Part shown: piece by piece, positions 36,572 to 44,881 of the stretch
Position numbering within the stretch: the first letter of the stretch is position 1
Layout: every line of letters begins with the position of its first letter
DNA from: a virus
IMG/VR virus record: IMGVR_UViG_3300025282_000041
Span: 1 to 56,023 of that record
Strand: one strand, 5' to 3'
DNA: 56,023 bases
Program-made: the position numbers and the translations under genes
Notes under the pieces: generated by a model
Databases searched by the model: none
What the model was told of the DNA's origin: nothing
What the model saw: only the letters and a program-made list of their open reading frames with translations

Positions 36572-38884
36572 TCACCAGTACCCCTTCGGTTTGAACTCGT
36601 CAGTTACTGCCTTCAAATCCCAGTCGAGTACATCATACACGAGCCGCAACTTATCACGGAGCATCTTGGTTATTATCATCTCGGTATCGAACACGAATCC
36701 TTCCAATTCACCGGCATCCCTAAAGGCAATCACATTCGTCTGCGGGTATCCATCGGGAGTGTCCGTGATGTATGTCCAGTACACACTCTCGCCCGTCTTG
36801 AACGGTTCATCGGTGACGAGGTGCCAGTTGTAGTATCGTGCGGCCTTCGCATACCCGCCCGCAATCTTCGGGTAGTGCTTGTCGGGTCGGTGTGGAGTAG
36901 TCTCATTAGGTTCAATCTGCTTTCGCAGACGAGTGCGGTATGACAGGTCCTCAATCGGATAGTCACTCCGGCGTATGCCCAAGCAGTACTTCGATACGAC
37001 CTCACCGATGTCGGACTCGGATGCACCACTGCTGAGCATGGTCAGCACCTCTCGCTGCATCTTGGCAGACAACGGGGCGGTGCTGCTGTGCTTCATCTCA
37101 AATCCTGACACCTTGAGGCGACCAGCATCCTTGTCGGGCCATTGGATAATGCCGGCATACCTGTTCTTGACATCACCACAGAACCAGTATGGCATCCATG
37201 CCTCCGGCTCCGCGATGAGGGACAGGTTGCCAGTCTCCTGTTGGATGACCGAGGTTAGAACCTTCGTCACCGTGTCAATCTGGTCGAATGGACACTTGAT
37301 GAAGCAACTGTCGGTGTGACCATACAGGACCTCATGACCCATGCTGTACGCATATTCAGCCATGTTGTCGATTGCACTACGCCCCTCAGTGAGGATGGTG
37401 TCGGCAAGGATGGGGTCAGCCATGCCATGCCCCTTCGTCTCGGCGGTGAGTCCGTACAGTGACGCCATCACCCGTTTGACTGCCTTCTCCAGACCATGCT
37501 CTCCCGCGTCCTTGAACTTCTGTCGCTCCTCAAACAGATGCTCTACGATGGATGGAAGGATGGCCTCCCCAGACTGTTCCCAGTGCGTCCCATTGGTCAT
37601 CGTGAGTGTGGTGTCGCTCGGTTCATCCCTACGGGTCGTCCAACAGAGTCGGTTGCCTAGCATGATTGAGGGGTACAGACCCTTGAAGTCTGCTACGAGA
37701 ACCGACTCATGCAGACCGGGTGTGGGTTCCATCACGGTCGCACCCTTGAGACTCCCCCGCTCACGGCGGCGGGATGGGTTGCGAGTGGGGAACTTGAGTT
37801 TGGTTCGACGGCTCACCAGACCTCGTGCGAACTGCCCCACATTGTAGGTGGATGACAGGGTGACACCACAGAACCGAACCATGTTGATGAAGAAGTCGGA
37901 GCACCGCACGAACTCGTCACACGCCTGTAGCAACTTGACATCTCGGAAGCAGTAGTCGGTGAGTCGGTCATAGTTCTCATTCCAGTCGTTGAACAGGTCA
38001 ACATCATCCTTCTCACCCAACCCGAACAACAACCCAATGTCGTTCAACTTGCGTGAGGGTAGTTGCCCGTTGCCGCTATCCATCCACACCCGTTCTATGC
38101 CAGTGCCTTTGGTGCCGGGTGCTGCCGTGTCCAATACCCACCTCCCCTTGATTGGTTGGTCGGTGTATCTGTATGAGTCGTAGTTGGGGCGCAGACGGCT
38201 CACTGACTGCACAGGCGACAGCCGCTTGTAGTTCTTGAACCGGCGGGTCATATGGGGAATGTCAGCCCACATCGCTGCGTGGGCTATGAGAATGTCGAAG
38301 TCCTTCTCCTCGATGTATTGGATGACCGCCTCGTGGACGGCCTCCTCACTACAATAGATGTGTGACACATATCCGTCACGGTAGTCAACCTCATACTCCT
38401 GCTGACCATCACGCCACCCGAAGCAGACACCCTCGCCAGTGAACGAGTCAAGCGCGGCCCAACACTGGGTGAAGTCGTTGCTGTCATCAGGATTCCACTC
38501 GATGTCGAACCAACACTTACGAGGTTCCCACTTCGGCATGGTCGGCACATTGTCTATCAACCATCGGTCGGGGTATCGAACATCAGCCTCGTAGGTGTCA
38601 CCCAACCACTTGCGCATGTCTGGTACATCACTCGGGGTCCATGCCACGACACGCACCAGTTCCACGCCGTCAATCCCGTAGGCGAGGTCATGCCAGTCGA
38701 TGCGCGTCTTAGGGAATGCGTTATTCATGTTGGATATGCCATCGGCGGGCTCGTCGGTGGACATCCAGAAGTATGGCTCAAACGAGTCATCCGTCTCCTC
38801 GATGAGGTTGCCATCGTTGTCACGATAGCGTGTGTAGATGGATGCTCGGTTGGAACCATGTGGATAGACCTGTTCGACTAGCAT
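36572..38884 (-). CDS. Family B DNA polymerase
   Basis: A 770-residue replicative polymerase. Exonuclease motifs: Exo I WFDIEW (Asp127, Glu129), Exo II around Asp208 (AMWADIP) and Exo III Tyr311-x3-Asp315. Polymerase motif A is DFKGLYPS (Asp399). Motif B is KRVMASLYG (470-478), with Ala where Asn is usual. Motif C is YGHTDS (521-526), with His replacing the first Asp of YGDTDS; the second Asp, the main metal ligand, is kept. Proofreading and synthesis sites otherwise look intact. No C-terminal PIP box is evident (ends FKPKGYW), so clamp contact may be internal or through the PIP-box protein downstream. ATG 38884 overlaps a small upstream gene as TGATG. Confidence 0.95.
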   Translation of the reverse strand: MLVEQVYPHGSNRASIYTRYRDNDGNLIEETDDSFEPYFWMSTDEPADGISNMNNAFPKTRIDWHDLAYGIDGVELVRVVAWTPSDVPDMRKWLGDTYEADVRYPDRWLIDNVPTMPKWEPRKCWFDIEWNPDDSNDFTQCWAALDSFTGEGVCFGWRDGQQEYEVDYRDGYVSHIYCSEEAVHEAVIQYIEEKDFDILIAHAAMWADIPHMTRRFKNYKRLSPVQSVSRLRPNYDSYRYTDQPIKGRWVLDTAAPGTKGTGIERVWMDSGNGQLPSRKLNDIGLLFGLGEKDDVDLFNDWNENYDRLTDYCFRDVKLLQACDEFVRCSDFFINMVRFCGVTLSSTYNVGQFARGLVSRRTKLKFPTRNPSRRRERGSLKGATVMEPTPGLHESVLVADFKGLYPSIMLGNRLCWTTRRDEPSDTTLTMTNGTHWEQSGEAILPSIVEHLFEERQKFKDAGEHGLEKAVKRVMASLYGLTAETKGHGMADPILADTILTEGRSAIDNMAEYAYSMGHEVLYGHTDSCFIKCPFDQIDTVTKVLTSVIQQETGNLSLIAEPEAWMPYWFCGDVKNRYAGIIQWPDKDAGRLKVSGFEMKHSSTAPLSAKMQREVLTMLSSGASESDIGEVVSKYCLGIRRSDYPIEDLSYRTRLRKQIEPNETTPHRPDKHYPKIAGGYAKAARYYNWHLVTDEPFKTGESVYWTYITDTPDGYPQTNVIAFRDAGELEGFVFDTEMIITKMLRDKLRLVYDVLDWDLKAVTDEFKPKGYW

Positions 38885-39036
38885 CAGTCATCCACCTCGT
38901 CACTGAAATACTCTTGACACTCTTGTGCAGTCCATCCATGCGCTCGCATGAAGTGTTCGCTGATTGTTTCAGATGTGTTGCTCATAATCGTGCAGCAACC
39001 CGTAGCATAACAAAGATACAGTGGCTTACTACTCAT
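38884..39036 (-). CDS. 50-residue protein between clamp and polymerase
   Basis: A short gene with ATG 39036, GAGGTG just upstream, and a stop that overlaps the polymerase ATG as TGATG. The product starts MSSKPLYLCYATGCCTIMSN, with three cysteines, and continues with an amphipathic helix and acidic end (QECQEYFSDEVDD). It begins 9 bases after the clamp stop. The tight coupling on both sides and good ribosome site make it a real gene. It may be a polymerase-clamp accessory or only serve coupling; unknown. Confidence 0.6.
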   Translation of the reverse strand: MSSKPLYLCYATGCCTIMSNTSETISEHFMRAHGWTAQECQEYFSDEVDD

Positions 39037-39045
39037 GCCGTCACC

Positions 39046-39846
39046 TCACTCCTGAGCGAGGTCTTGGTCGATGACCACCAACAAGCAGTGCTTCTCTTGG
39101 TGATTGAATATCAACACGGTGCCGTCACCAGTGTAGACCTGAGCCTTACCAGAAGGCAAACATGATACTACATCAGGAAACCAAGGTCCGAATGATGTTT
39201 TATAGACTTTATCTTCTGAATTAATTTCAAGTTCACTACCTATTGGTTTAAGAACGGGGTCTATTGTGACTGTATGGAACATTTGACCAGTCACACCACT
39301 ACCAGTATGAATAATCATTTCTTTTTTGTCTGCAACAAATGATAGATGATATGGTTTGTCTGCACCTACTACCTTACCAAGAGATGACACTGCAAATATG
39401 TCATCAACTTTAACAATTGCATTGCAACATAGGTCTTTGTCCACCCACTTCTCCCAATTGGTTGCGACAGCATCATCCACCAACTTCTTGGCAGTGGGCA
39501 GCGACTTGGATGACTTCACATCCTTCGTCGGTGGTAGGTTCACGACGCTCTTCCCACACGATATGCGTAGGCTCTGCGCCGACCCGTCACGCTCCTGTTG
39601 GTGTAGTTCGACAGTCTCCCCGGAGCAAGCCCGGAGGAACGCCGACACCTTTGACAGGTCAGCGATGACGAACCCACCACCCTCAATCTGAGTCACGCTT
39701 ATCTTCTTCGTCAGGAAGTGGGTGGGCGCAGCCACACCCCCAACCAGATAGTTCTCCTTGACATCGAGGCGCAGGTCATCTATGCCCGGCCCGAACGATG
39801 ACAGGAAGTTCGCCAGTTCAATTCTATTCAGTTCACACTTAGTCAC
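39046..39846 (-). CDS. PCNA-like sliding clamp
   Basis: 266 residues, near the usual PCNA length. GTG 39846 overlaps the previous stop (GTGA) with GGAGGG 7 bases upstream. A clamp-like beta-alpha-beta arrangement is seen: ADLSKVSAFLRACSGETVEL, then LRISCGKSVVNLP ends the first half, and the C-terminus has AQVYTGDGTVLIFNHQEKH. Similarity to cellular PCNA is low, and the call leans on context (clamp loader 2.3 kb upstream, polymerase downstream, PIP-box protein). The gene is mosaic: 39160-39440 is clearly AT-rich inside an otherwise GC-rich gene. Confidence 0.65.
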   Translation of the reverse strand: MTKCELNRIELANFLSSFGPGIDDLRLDVKENYLVGGVAAPTHFLTKKISVTQIEGGGFVIADLSKVSAFLRACSGETVELHQQERDGSAQSLRISCGKSVVNLPPTKDVKSSKSLPTAKKLVDDAVATNWEKWVDKDLCCNAIVKVDDIFAVSSLGKVVGADKPYHLSFVADKKEMIIHTGSGVTGQMFHTVTIDPVLKPIGSELEINSEDKVYKTSFGPWFPDVVSCLPSGKAQVYTGDGTVLIFNHQEKHCLLVVIDQDLAQE

Positions 39847-40832
39847 AATAATCCCTCCTCTAGTTCCTTGAGGCCATACCACTCGGGGTCGCCACCCTTC
39901 CGTGTGATGGCGATGACCCGCTTCTGGCCCTGTAATGCGATGTTGGTGTTCTCCTTCCAGAACTCGACGGTGTACTCCGTCTTGCCCGTCTTGTGGCCGT
40001 CGTCATCGAGCACATCCTCGCGACGACACCATAGAATCTGCTTGAGGTTTGCGTCAGTGTTCTTCTCCCAGTCGGGTTTCCATGCACCCGTCTGCTCGTT
40101 GCGGAACACCTCGGGTTTGAGGTGCGTCTCCCAGTAGACCTCGACACCGAGTCGCATGAGTTCACGACAGACTGCGGTGAGTTGGTGGAATCTAGTGGAA
40201 CGAATCGACCAGTTCCATTGGTTGCCGACGAGTCGGTTGGGGTCACTGGCCTCGATGCCATCCTTGGCCTTGCCGAGTTCAATGACCTTCATGTTCACGA
40301 TGCAGACGGTATCCCACTGGTCGACTGCGGTCACCAAGAACTTGACAAGCCGCTTCCCCTTGTAGTCGGGGCTGTTCTGCTTGTGGGCCTGTTGCACAGC
40401 GAATCTACCAATATCCATCACCCTACTGTGAGTGCTGGGATAGTCGTATGTCGTACGGTCCTCAGTCGCCATCACCCAAGGTGACAGGGTGCGAATGTTC
40501 GCCGCCTTGTCACGGTGATAGGCGGACTTCGTGGCGGCAGCGCCGCCGTCGAAGTCAAGACACAGTATGTAGTCACCGTTGTCAACCTGCTTCTTGGTCA
40601 GACTATCGAGAACGATACCGGACTTGCCAGTACCCTCAAAGCCGATGACGCCACAGAACACATGGCATCCCAACTGCTCATCTGCTGCAGCCTCAACCTC
40701 TGATTCGATACTCCCATTTTCAACGACGCCTACTTTTTCCTCGCGTTCTAGAACGCGTTCTAGAGAGGGGTCGGCTGTTTTAACCTCTTCTGCTGCTGTC
40801 TCTTCACTCTTCAATGCGTCAAATCCACCCAT
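39843..40832 (-). CDS. Sak4/RecA-like recombination ATPase
   Basis: 329 residues. After an acidic 50-residue N-terminal tail comes GVIGFEGTGKSG (Walker A, 64-71), LDFDGGA, and Walker B VKFLVTAVDQWD. This compact RecA-fold core resembles phage Sak4/AAA_24 proteins, which assist single-strand annealing together with an SSB. That fits its place directly after the RPA-like gene. No L1/L2 loops of full RecA/RadA are evident. The Glu-rich N-terminus may contact the single-strand binding protein. Start ATG 40832 lies 4 bases after the previous stop. Confidence 0.75.
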   Translation of the reverse strand: MGGFDALKSEETAAEEVKTADPSLERVLEREEKVGVVENGSIESEVEAAADEQLGCHVFCGVIGFEGTGKSGIVLDSLTKKQVDNGDYILCLDFDGGAAATKSAYHRDKAANIRTLSPWVMATEDRTTYDYPSTHSRVMDIGRFAVQQAHKQNSPDYKGKRLVKFLVTAVDQWDTVCIVNMKVIELGKAKDGIEASDPNRLVGNQWNWSIRSTRFHQLTAVCRELMRLGVEVYWETHLKPEVFRNEQTGAWKPDWEKNTDANLKQILWCRREDVLDDDGHKTGKTEYTVEFWKENTNIALQGQKRVIAITRKGGDPEWYGLKELEEGLL

Positions 40833-40836
40833 TCAA

Positions 40837-42111
40837 TCACTCTCCTCCGTCAAACTGGCCAAGACCAGTATCGCCGCCCTCGGGCGCAGGAACCACGAAT
40901 CGTGGAACTGCGTGAACCCCGAAGGCGCGAATCTGGGGAATCTCCCCATCATCGGTGGCCTGTACACCTAGCCGACCACACACTAGAATCGTGGAGCGCT
41001 CGGCATATGGCTGCCACTTGTCGCCATCCCTGTAGTCGAACACATTGCAGTTCTCCTTGAGATGGCCTGATACTCGTATGTTGACCTCACTGCGAAGTCC
41101 CGAGGGGAACGACCGCTGCAGGTCCCATGAGGTAATCCTGATGTTGTATGTCTTGCCGGTGTCATCGTACTCGGTGTCCCAACCCTCCTTGAACAGGGAG
41201 GTCACCTTGCCCTTCACGATGACGATTGGGCCAATCGCGTTGAGGCCGGGAACCTCCTTGAGGTTGGCTTGGTAATGCTCCAGTAGGTCGCCCAGACCCA
41301 CGAATGATTCGTGGACGACGGGATTGACGCAGAACTTCTCCGGTGATAGTTGTTGGCGCACATCTGGCTCAACGAAGTCATCCGTGAGAACGATGTCATT
41401 GACCCACTTGCGAGGTAGTCGCAGTATGTCGGCAAAGTCGGGGTTCTGATTCTCACTCGTGTTGGGAATGACCTTCAGACGGCATGATTGGTAGAACGGT
41501 GGGGCCGCCTCAATGTCATTTGAGTCGAATCGCCACAACTTGACTGCGTTGCCGAAGTCAGCCTCGGAGTTGCCGAGGAAGTAGTAGTATCGACTCCACA
41601 GTTCGGCGCGAATCGGGTCACCCTTGTTCTTCGCCCACTCAGCGTTCTGCAGGAGGGCAAGCGAGGTACCGGGTATGAGGAACCAAGGTGTATCGTTGGT
41701 GATGGGTTCGTTGGTGTTGTCGTTGCCGATGAACCATGTTCCACTATCTTCGTTCTTGCGGCATCGAGCCACCATACCGGCGGCAACCGCCTTGTCAGCA
41801 TCTTGGTTGTAGGCGCTCAGTGCCGCCTCCCTCACCCGTTGTCTCTTGTCTCGTGCCTTGCCATCGACGCCGACGAACAGTCCGACCCAGTTCTCCGTGT
41901 TGAAGGTAGAGCCACCCCGTCGCTTCACCACGAATCCCTCAGCGGCCTCCTCAAGGAAGTCCTCATCTTCGTCCTGCCAGTTGTCAACTGCGTACTTATC
42001 AGAGAGGAACTCCACGAACTTCTGTTGGGCATCATCTATGCTGACGCTGTTCGCATCGGCATACCCCTGCAGTCGCTCGGAAACACTCTCCGGCCATTCA
42101 TTATCTGTCAT
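40837..42111 (-). CDS. RPA-like single-stranded DNA binding protein
   Basis: 424 residues from ATG 42111, with GGAG 10 bases upstream. The C-terminal third (about 290-400) reads as an OB fold: IGPIVIVKGKVTSLFKEGW, YNIRITSWDLQRSF, SEVNIRVSGHL, STILVCGRLG. The tail ends in a Gly-rich acidic peptide (GQFDGGE), as in many SSBs. The N-terminal and middle parts contain a degenerate second OB-like region (WVGLFVGVDGKARDKRQRV) and a long linker. Placed between clamp loader and Sak4-like ATPase. The OB assignment is by strand pattern; RPA-like is the best description. Confidence 0.6.
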   Translation of the reverse strand: MTDNEWPESVSERLQGYADANSVSIDDAQQKFVEFLSDKYAVDNWQDEDEDFLEEAAEGFVVKRRGGSTFNTENWVGLFVGVDGKARDKRQRVREAALSAYNQDADKAVAAGMVARCRKNEDSGTWFIGNDNTNEPITNDTPWFLIPGTSLALLQNAEWAKNKGDPIRAELWSRYYYFLGNSEADFGNAVKLWRFDSNDIEAAPPFYQSCRLKVIPNTSENQNPDFADILRLPRKWVNDIVLTDDFVEPDVRQQLSPEKFCVNPVVHESFVGLGDLLEHYQANLKEVPGLNAIGPIVIVKGKVTSLFKEGWDTEYDDTGKTYNIRITSWDLQRSFPSGLRSEVNIRVSGHLKENCNVFDYRDGDKWQPYAERSTILVCGRLGVQATDDGEIPQIRAFGVHAVPRFVVPAPEGGDTGLGQFDGGE

Positions 42112-42118
42112 TTTCCAT

Positions 42119-43069
42119 TCACTCCTTTTTTCCATTTCGTGCCTTCAGTGTGGCCACGAGGTACTCGTAGTATGCGTCGTCGCCGGCTGGCCACGAATGC
42201 ACTCGTTCTACGAACTCACCCCATGTCACAAGGAAGGAATAGTACTGGTCTGGCGTCAAGCCAAGGGAATATACATTGTCACGCAACTTGTTCATCACAT
42301 GAAGTCGGGGAAGGCCCTTAGCCGCTATCTTTCGCAACTCGACAGACAACGACTGCCACTCCCCTGCCGCCACGGACATGGCGGAGTCGCTGAAGTCGGC
42401 GCGCTCGACCAACAATCGGTTCTCCAACGCCTCGGGGTCACTGCTGTTCAACGCCTGTAGTATGTCCACACCGCTGCGGAGGTCGCCCTCGCACACCTCA
42501 TTGAGATACTCAAAGTGTTCACACCAGTCGGTGGGTAATTGTTCCCCATCGGCTATGCGCGCATACAGTTGTGTTGCCGCCGAGTTGGTGGCCTTCGCAA
42601 ACATGTAGACCATGCAGCGGGACTGCAGGGCCGGGATGATGGCAGCACCGTTGTTGGCGGTGAGGATGAACAGCGACTGCTCCACGCATTGCTCCATCGT
42701 GTTCCTCATGGCCTCCTGTGCCGGAGTGGTAAGACCGTCTGCCTCATCGAACAGGATGACCTTGCGAGGAACGCCTATGCCCCCTTGGTGGGCCACCTGC
42801 TTCACCTCGTTGCGAATGAAGTTGATGCCCCGGTCGTCGGACGCGTTGAACTGGATGTAGTTGAGAGGGTCATAGAACTCGTTGAGCATCATCCTCGCTA
42901 TGACACCCGCGGCTGTTGTCTTGCCCGTTCCGGGCGGGCCGATGAGTAATATCGCGGCCGGGTATTCGCCCCGCTCCAACCATTCCTCACAATCCGCACG
43001 AAAATCGGGGCATCCCACCATCTCGTCAATCGTTTGGGGTCGGTATTTTTCCCGCCATTGGGTCGTCAT
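42119..43069 (-). CDS. Clamp loader small subunit (RFC-S-like)
   Basis: A 316-residue AAA+ ATPase that opens the clamp and places it on DNA. Classic motifs: EKYRPQTIDEMVG at the N-terminus, GPPGTGKT (44-51), Walker B ILFDEADGL (Asp108-Asp111), sensor-1 FILTANN and the RFC signature SRC. Start 43069 is chosen because MTTQWREKYRP matches the family start and the TATA element at 43094-43100 puts transcription initiation within a few bases of this ATG, making a leaderless or nearly leaderless message. No large subunit is seen in the window. It may act as a homo-oligomer or with host RFC-L. Confidence 0.92.
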   Translation of the reverse strand: MTTQWREKYRPQTIDEMVGCPDFRADCEEWLERGEYPAAILLIGPPGTGKTTAAGVIARMMLNEFYDPLNYIQFNASDDRGINFIRNEVKQVAHQGGIGVPRKVILFDEADGLTTPAQEAMRNTMEQCVEQSLFILTANNGAAIIPALQSRCMVYMFAKATNSAATQLYARIADGEQLPTDWCEHFEYLNEVCEGDLRSGVDILQALNSSDPEALENRLLVERADFSDSAMSVAAGEWQSLSVELRKIAAKGLPRLHVMNKLRDNVYSLGLTPDQYYSFLVTWGEFVERVHSWPAGDDAYYEYLVATLKARNGKKE

Positions 43070-43472
43070 CAATATACGATGAGGGTTCAAAGGTATTTAA
43101 CCGGGAATCTGACCAGTCATCAAGTTCGTTCACCAGTCTGAGTATATCCTCGTGTTTCCAACGATGTGGGAACAGGTGGAACAGGTGCTCCATCTTCTCC
43201 ATCCCCTCAATGTCCATCACCAACTCTCGGACTGGCCGCAGTGTCTCAATAATCTTCTCGATGTCGCTCTTGCGACTCACCCTCCGAGCATTGATTTCAT
43301 GTCGGTCACTCAACCATTGACGCAACAGTGGTTCCCTCTTTGCCCTATGTACCATCACATACTTGTAGGCCTTGTACCCTGACGGCGATAATTCCTCCCT
43401 GCACACATACACATAGAACCGGGCTTCCCTCGCCAACCAAGTGGTCATCACCAAATCCAGACGGTCATCCAT
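43026..43472 (-). CDS. Helical protein of unknown function
   Basis: 148 residues, mostly helical and basic in the middle: VHRAKREPLLRQWLSDRHEI, then IEKIIETLRPVRELVMDI. Start ATG 43472 overlaps the ligase-like gene stop by 8 bases. Its last 44 bases overlap the clamp loader start and carry that gene's promoter. It is conserved in position between ligase-like and loader genes, suggesting a replication accessory, but no motif supports a specific role. Confidence 0.5.
   Translation of the reverse strand: MDDRLDLVMTTWLAREARFYVYVCREELSPSGYKAYKYVMVHRAKREPLLRQWLSDRHEINARRVSRKSDIEKIIETLRPVRELVMDIEGMEKMEHLFHLFPHRWKHEDILRLVNELDDWSDSRLNTFEPSSYIDDDPMAGKIPTPND
43078..43100 (-). promoter_or_regulatory. 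Promoter of the viral ATTAAATACC family
   Basis: The - strand reads GGTTAAATACCTTTGAACC. It lies inside the 3' end of the upstream gene, so the clamp loader gene can be read both from the operon and from its own promoter. Expected start about 43070-43072, next to ATG 43069 without a ribosome site. Confidence 0.65.
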
Positions 43473-44832
43473 CTAAATCGCCACCCATCATCATTAGCAG
43501 GTCACTCAATTGTACGGTGTCGCTGTATCCCAACCTACTGTCGATTCCCAGTATCTCAGGGTTCTGCAAGTGATAGTGACCTATCCACCCTTGCATCCCA
43601 TACGCCGCCACATCGATGATGCACCCCACATCATCCATGCGCGTCCACACATCACCAATCACAGGCCCGAGTTTGGGGTGTGTGCGGAGCACTGTGGCCA
43701 CATCATCGGGACACCAGACCTCGGCAACCTGAACCAGTGCGAACCCATCAAGGGCAGACAGACGGACATTGACCTTGATTTCATCCACCTTACGGGCCTG
43801 TGTGACGAGTAGGGGAACACGCATGGGGTGTCGGTTCATCACATACCCACCCTTGAAGGCGTCATCATAGTATGGTACATCATCCAAGAGGCGCAGGTGC
43901 TCGCCCTCACCCAAGTCACGCACTGCCTTGCGTAGTTCCGCCATAGTGGTGACTGGTCTGACCTTGTGCTCAATCATCGCCTTCCGCTCCGTGTAGTTCT
44001 CCTTCCACACATCCCTACCATCCAACCACAGTATGTCACGCACTGCTATCGTGTCACGACTGAAGTCATCATCGGTGTCGACCTCATAGATGGCCGGAAC
44101 ATGGTCACTGGCCCATCCCCCTACCATGCGCCCTGCTCGTGTGTAGAGCCTAGCCTGTGCGCCGTCGTAGTGGAGATATGACCTAGGGTTGCTCAGCACC
44201 TCGATGTAGGTGGTCGGGAACGGCAGCACAATGCTCTTCCACTGCCAGTAGCGAGGGCATGGTGACAGCGGCGTTCCCGGCTCCATAGGGTTGAATGAGG
44301 GTACAGTGCCGTCAAACGCCCGCTCAACAACCTCTAGGAACGGTGTGTACGCTACCGCCCTCTGCAGTTCCCCAATGTCATACTGGGTGCTGTGGGCGAC
44401 CGCCTTCAACATGGCATGTTTGCTGATAGGTGGGCGCTCCCCCAGTGCGACCTGCCAGAACAGGTATGCCTCATGCTCCGACAGCGCGGACACAATCTCA
44501 CCCAGTGTCCGCTCCTTCATCGAATCCAGAACACGGAGGGTGTAGTCGATTGACCAGTCGCTCTCACGGTTGCCCGCCGACTCATCAGCGAGCAATGGCA
44601 CGAGAGCGCGCTCCGCCGTGAGCACCCCCCACTCCTCGGGGTGGATGCCATAGTACGCGGTCACCCTCGACAGGAACCACGAGTACCCGATGCGTGGCTC
44701 ATCATCGAACCACAGCATGACGCCCTGCATCCAGTCGTCATGCATCTGAACATAGTCAGTGACGACGCGAGCGCGATTCTCACCTTCAGCCCGCAACAAC
44801 GCTGCCGCTGTTGCTGCTCTCCATAACTCCAC
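43465..44832 (-). CDS. ATP-dependent DNA ligase-like protein with altered motif I
   Basis: 455 residues. The N-terminal helical half matches the DNA-binding domain of ATP ligases (FWQVALGERPPISKHAMLKA, then an ELQRAVAYTP helix). The nucleotidyltransferase motifs follow in order: motif I LHYDGAQARLY, where the AMP-accepting Lys of K-x-DG is replaced by His221; a DILWLDGRDVWKENYTERKA segment like the ligase LDG-x-dl...eR; GGYVMNR for motif IV; and KVDEIKVNV at the motif V position. An OB-like tail follows. Without the Lys it may be inactive or use another nucleophile; a scaffold role is possible. GTG 44832 (or TTG 44835) follows GAGAGGGG. Confidence 0.6.
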   Translation of the reverse strand: MELWRAATAAALLRAEGENRARVVTDYVQMHDDWMQGVMLWFDDEPRIGYSWFLSRVTAYYGIHPEEWGVLTAERALVPLLADESAGNRESDWSIDYTLRVLDSMKERTLGEIVSALSEHEAYLFWQVALGERPPISKHAMLKAVAHSTQYDIGELQRAVAYTPFLEVVERAFDGTVPSFNPMEPGTPLSPCPRYWQWKSIVLPFPTTYIEVLSNPRSYLHYDGAQARLYTRAGRMVGGWASDHVPAIYEVDTDDDFSRDTIAVRDILWLDGRDVWKENYTERKAMIEHKVRPVTTMAELRKAVRDLGEGEHLRLLDDVPYYDDAFKGGYVMNRHPMRVPLLVTQARKVDEIKVNVRLSALDGFALVQVAEVWCPDDVATVLRTHPKLGPVIGDVWTRMDDVGCIIDVAAYGMQGWIGHYHLQNPEILGIDSRLGYSDTVQLSDLLMMMGGDLDG

Positions 44833-44861
44833 CAATGGCCCCTCTCACGGAGGGGTCATCG

Positions 44862-44876
44862 AGACGGTATTTGAAC
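44862..44876 (-). promoter_or_regulatory. Promoter of the viral family, short variant
   Basis: The - strand reads GTTCAAATACCGTCT, keeping the CAAATACC core but not the downstream TTTGAC. Located 30 bases before the ligase-like start and just after the TFB stop at 44882. Expected transcription start near 44846, at the GAGAGGGG ribosome site. Confidence 0.45.
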
Positions 44877-44881
44877 TACAC

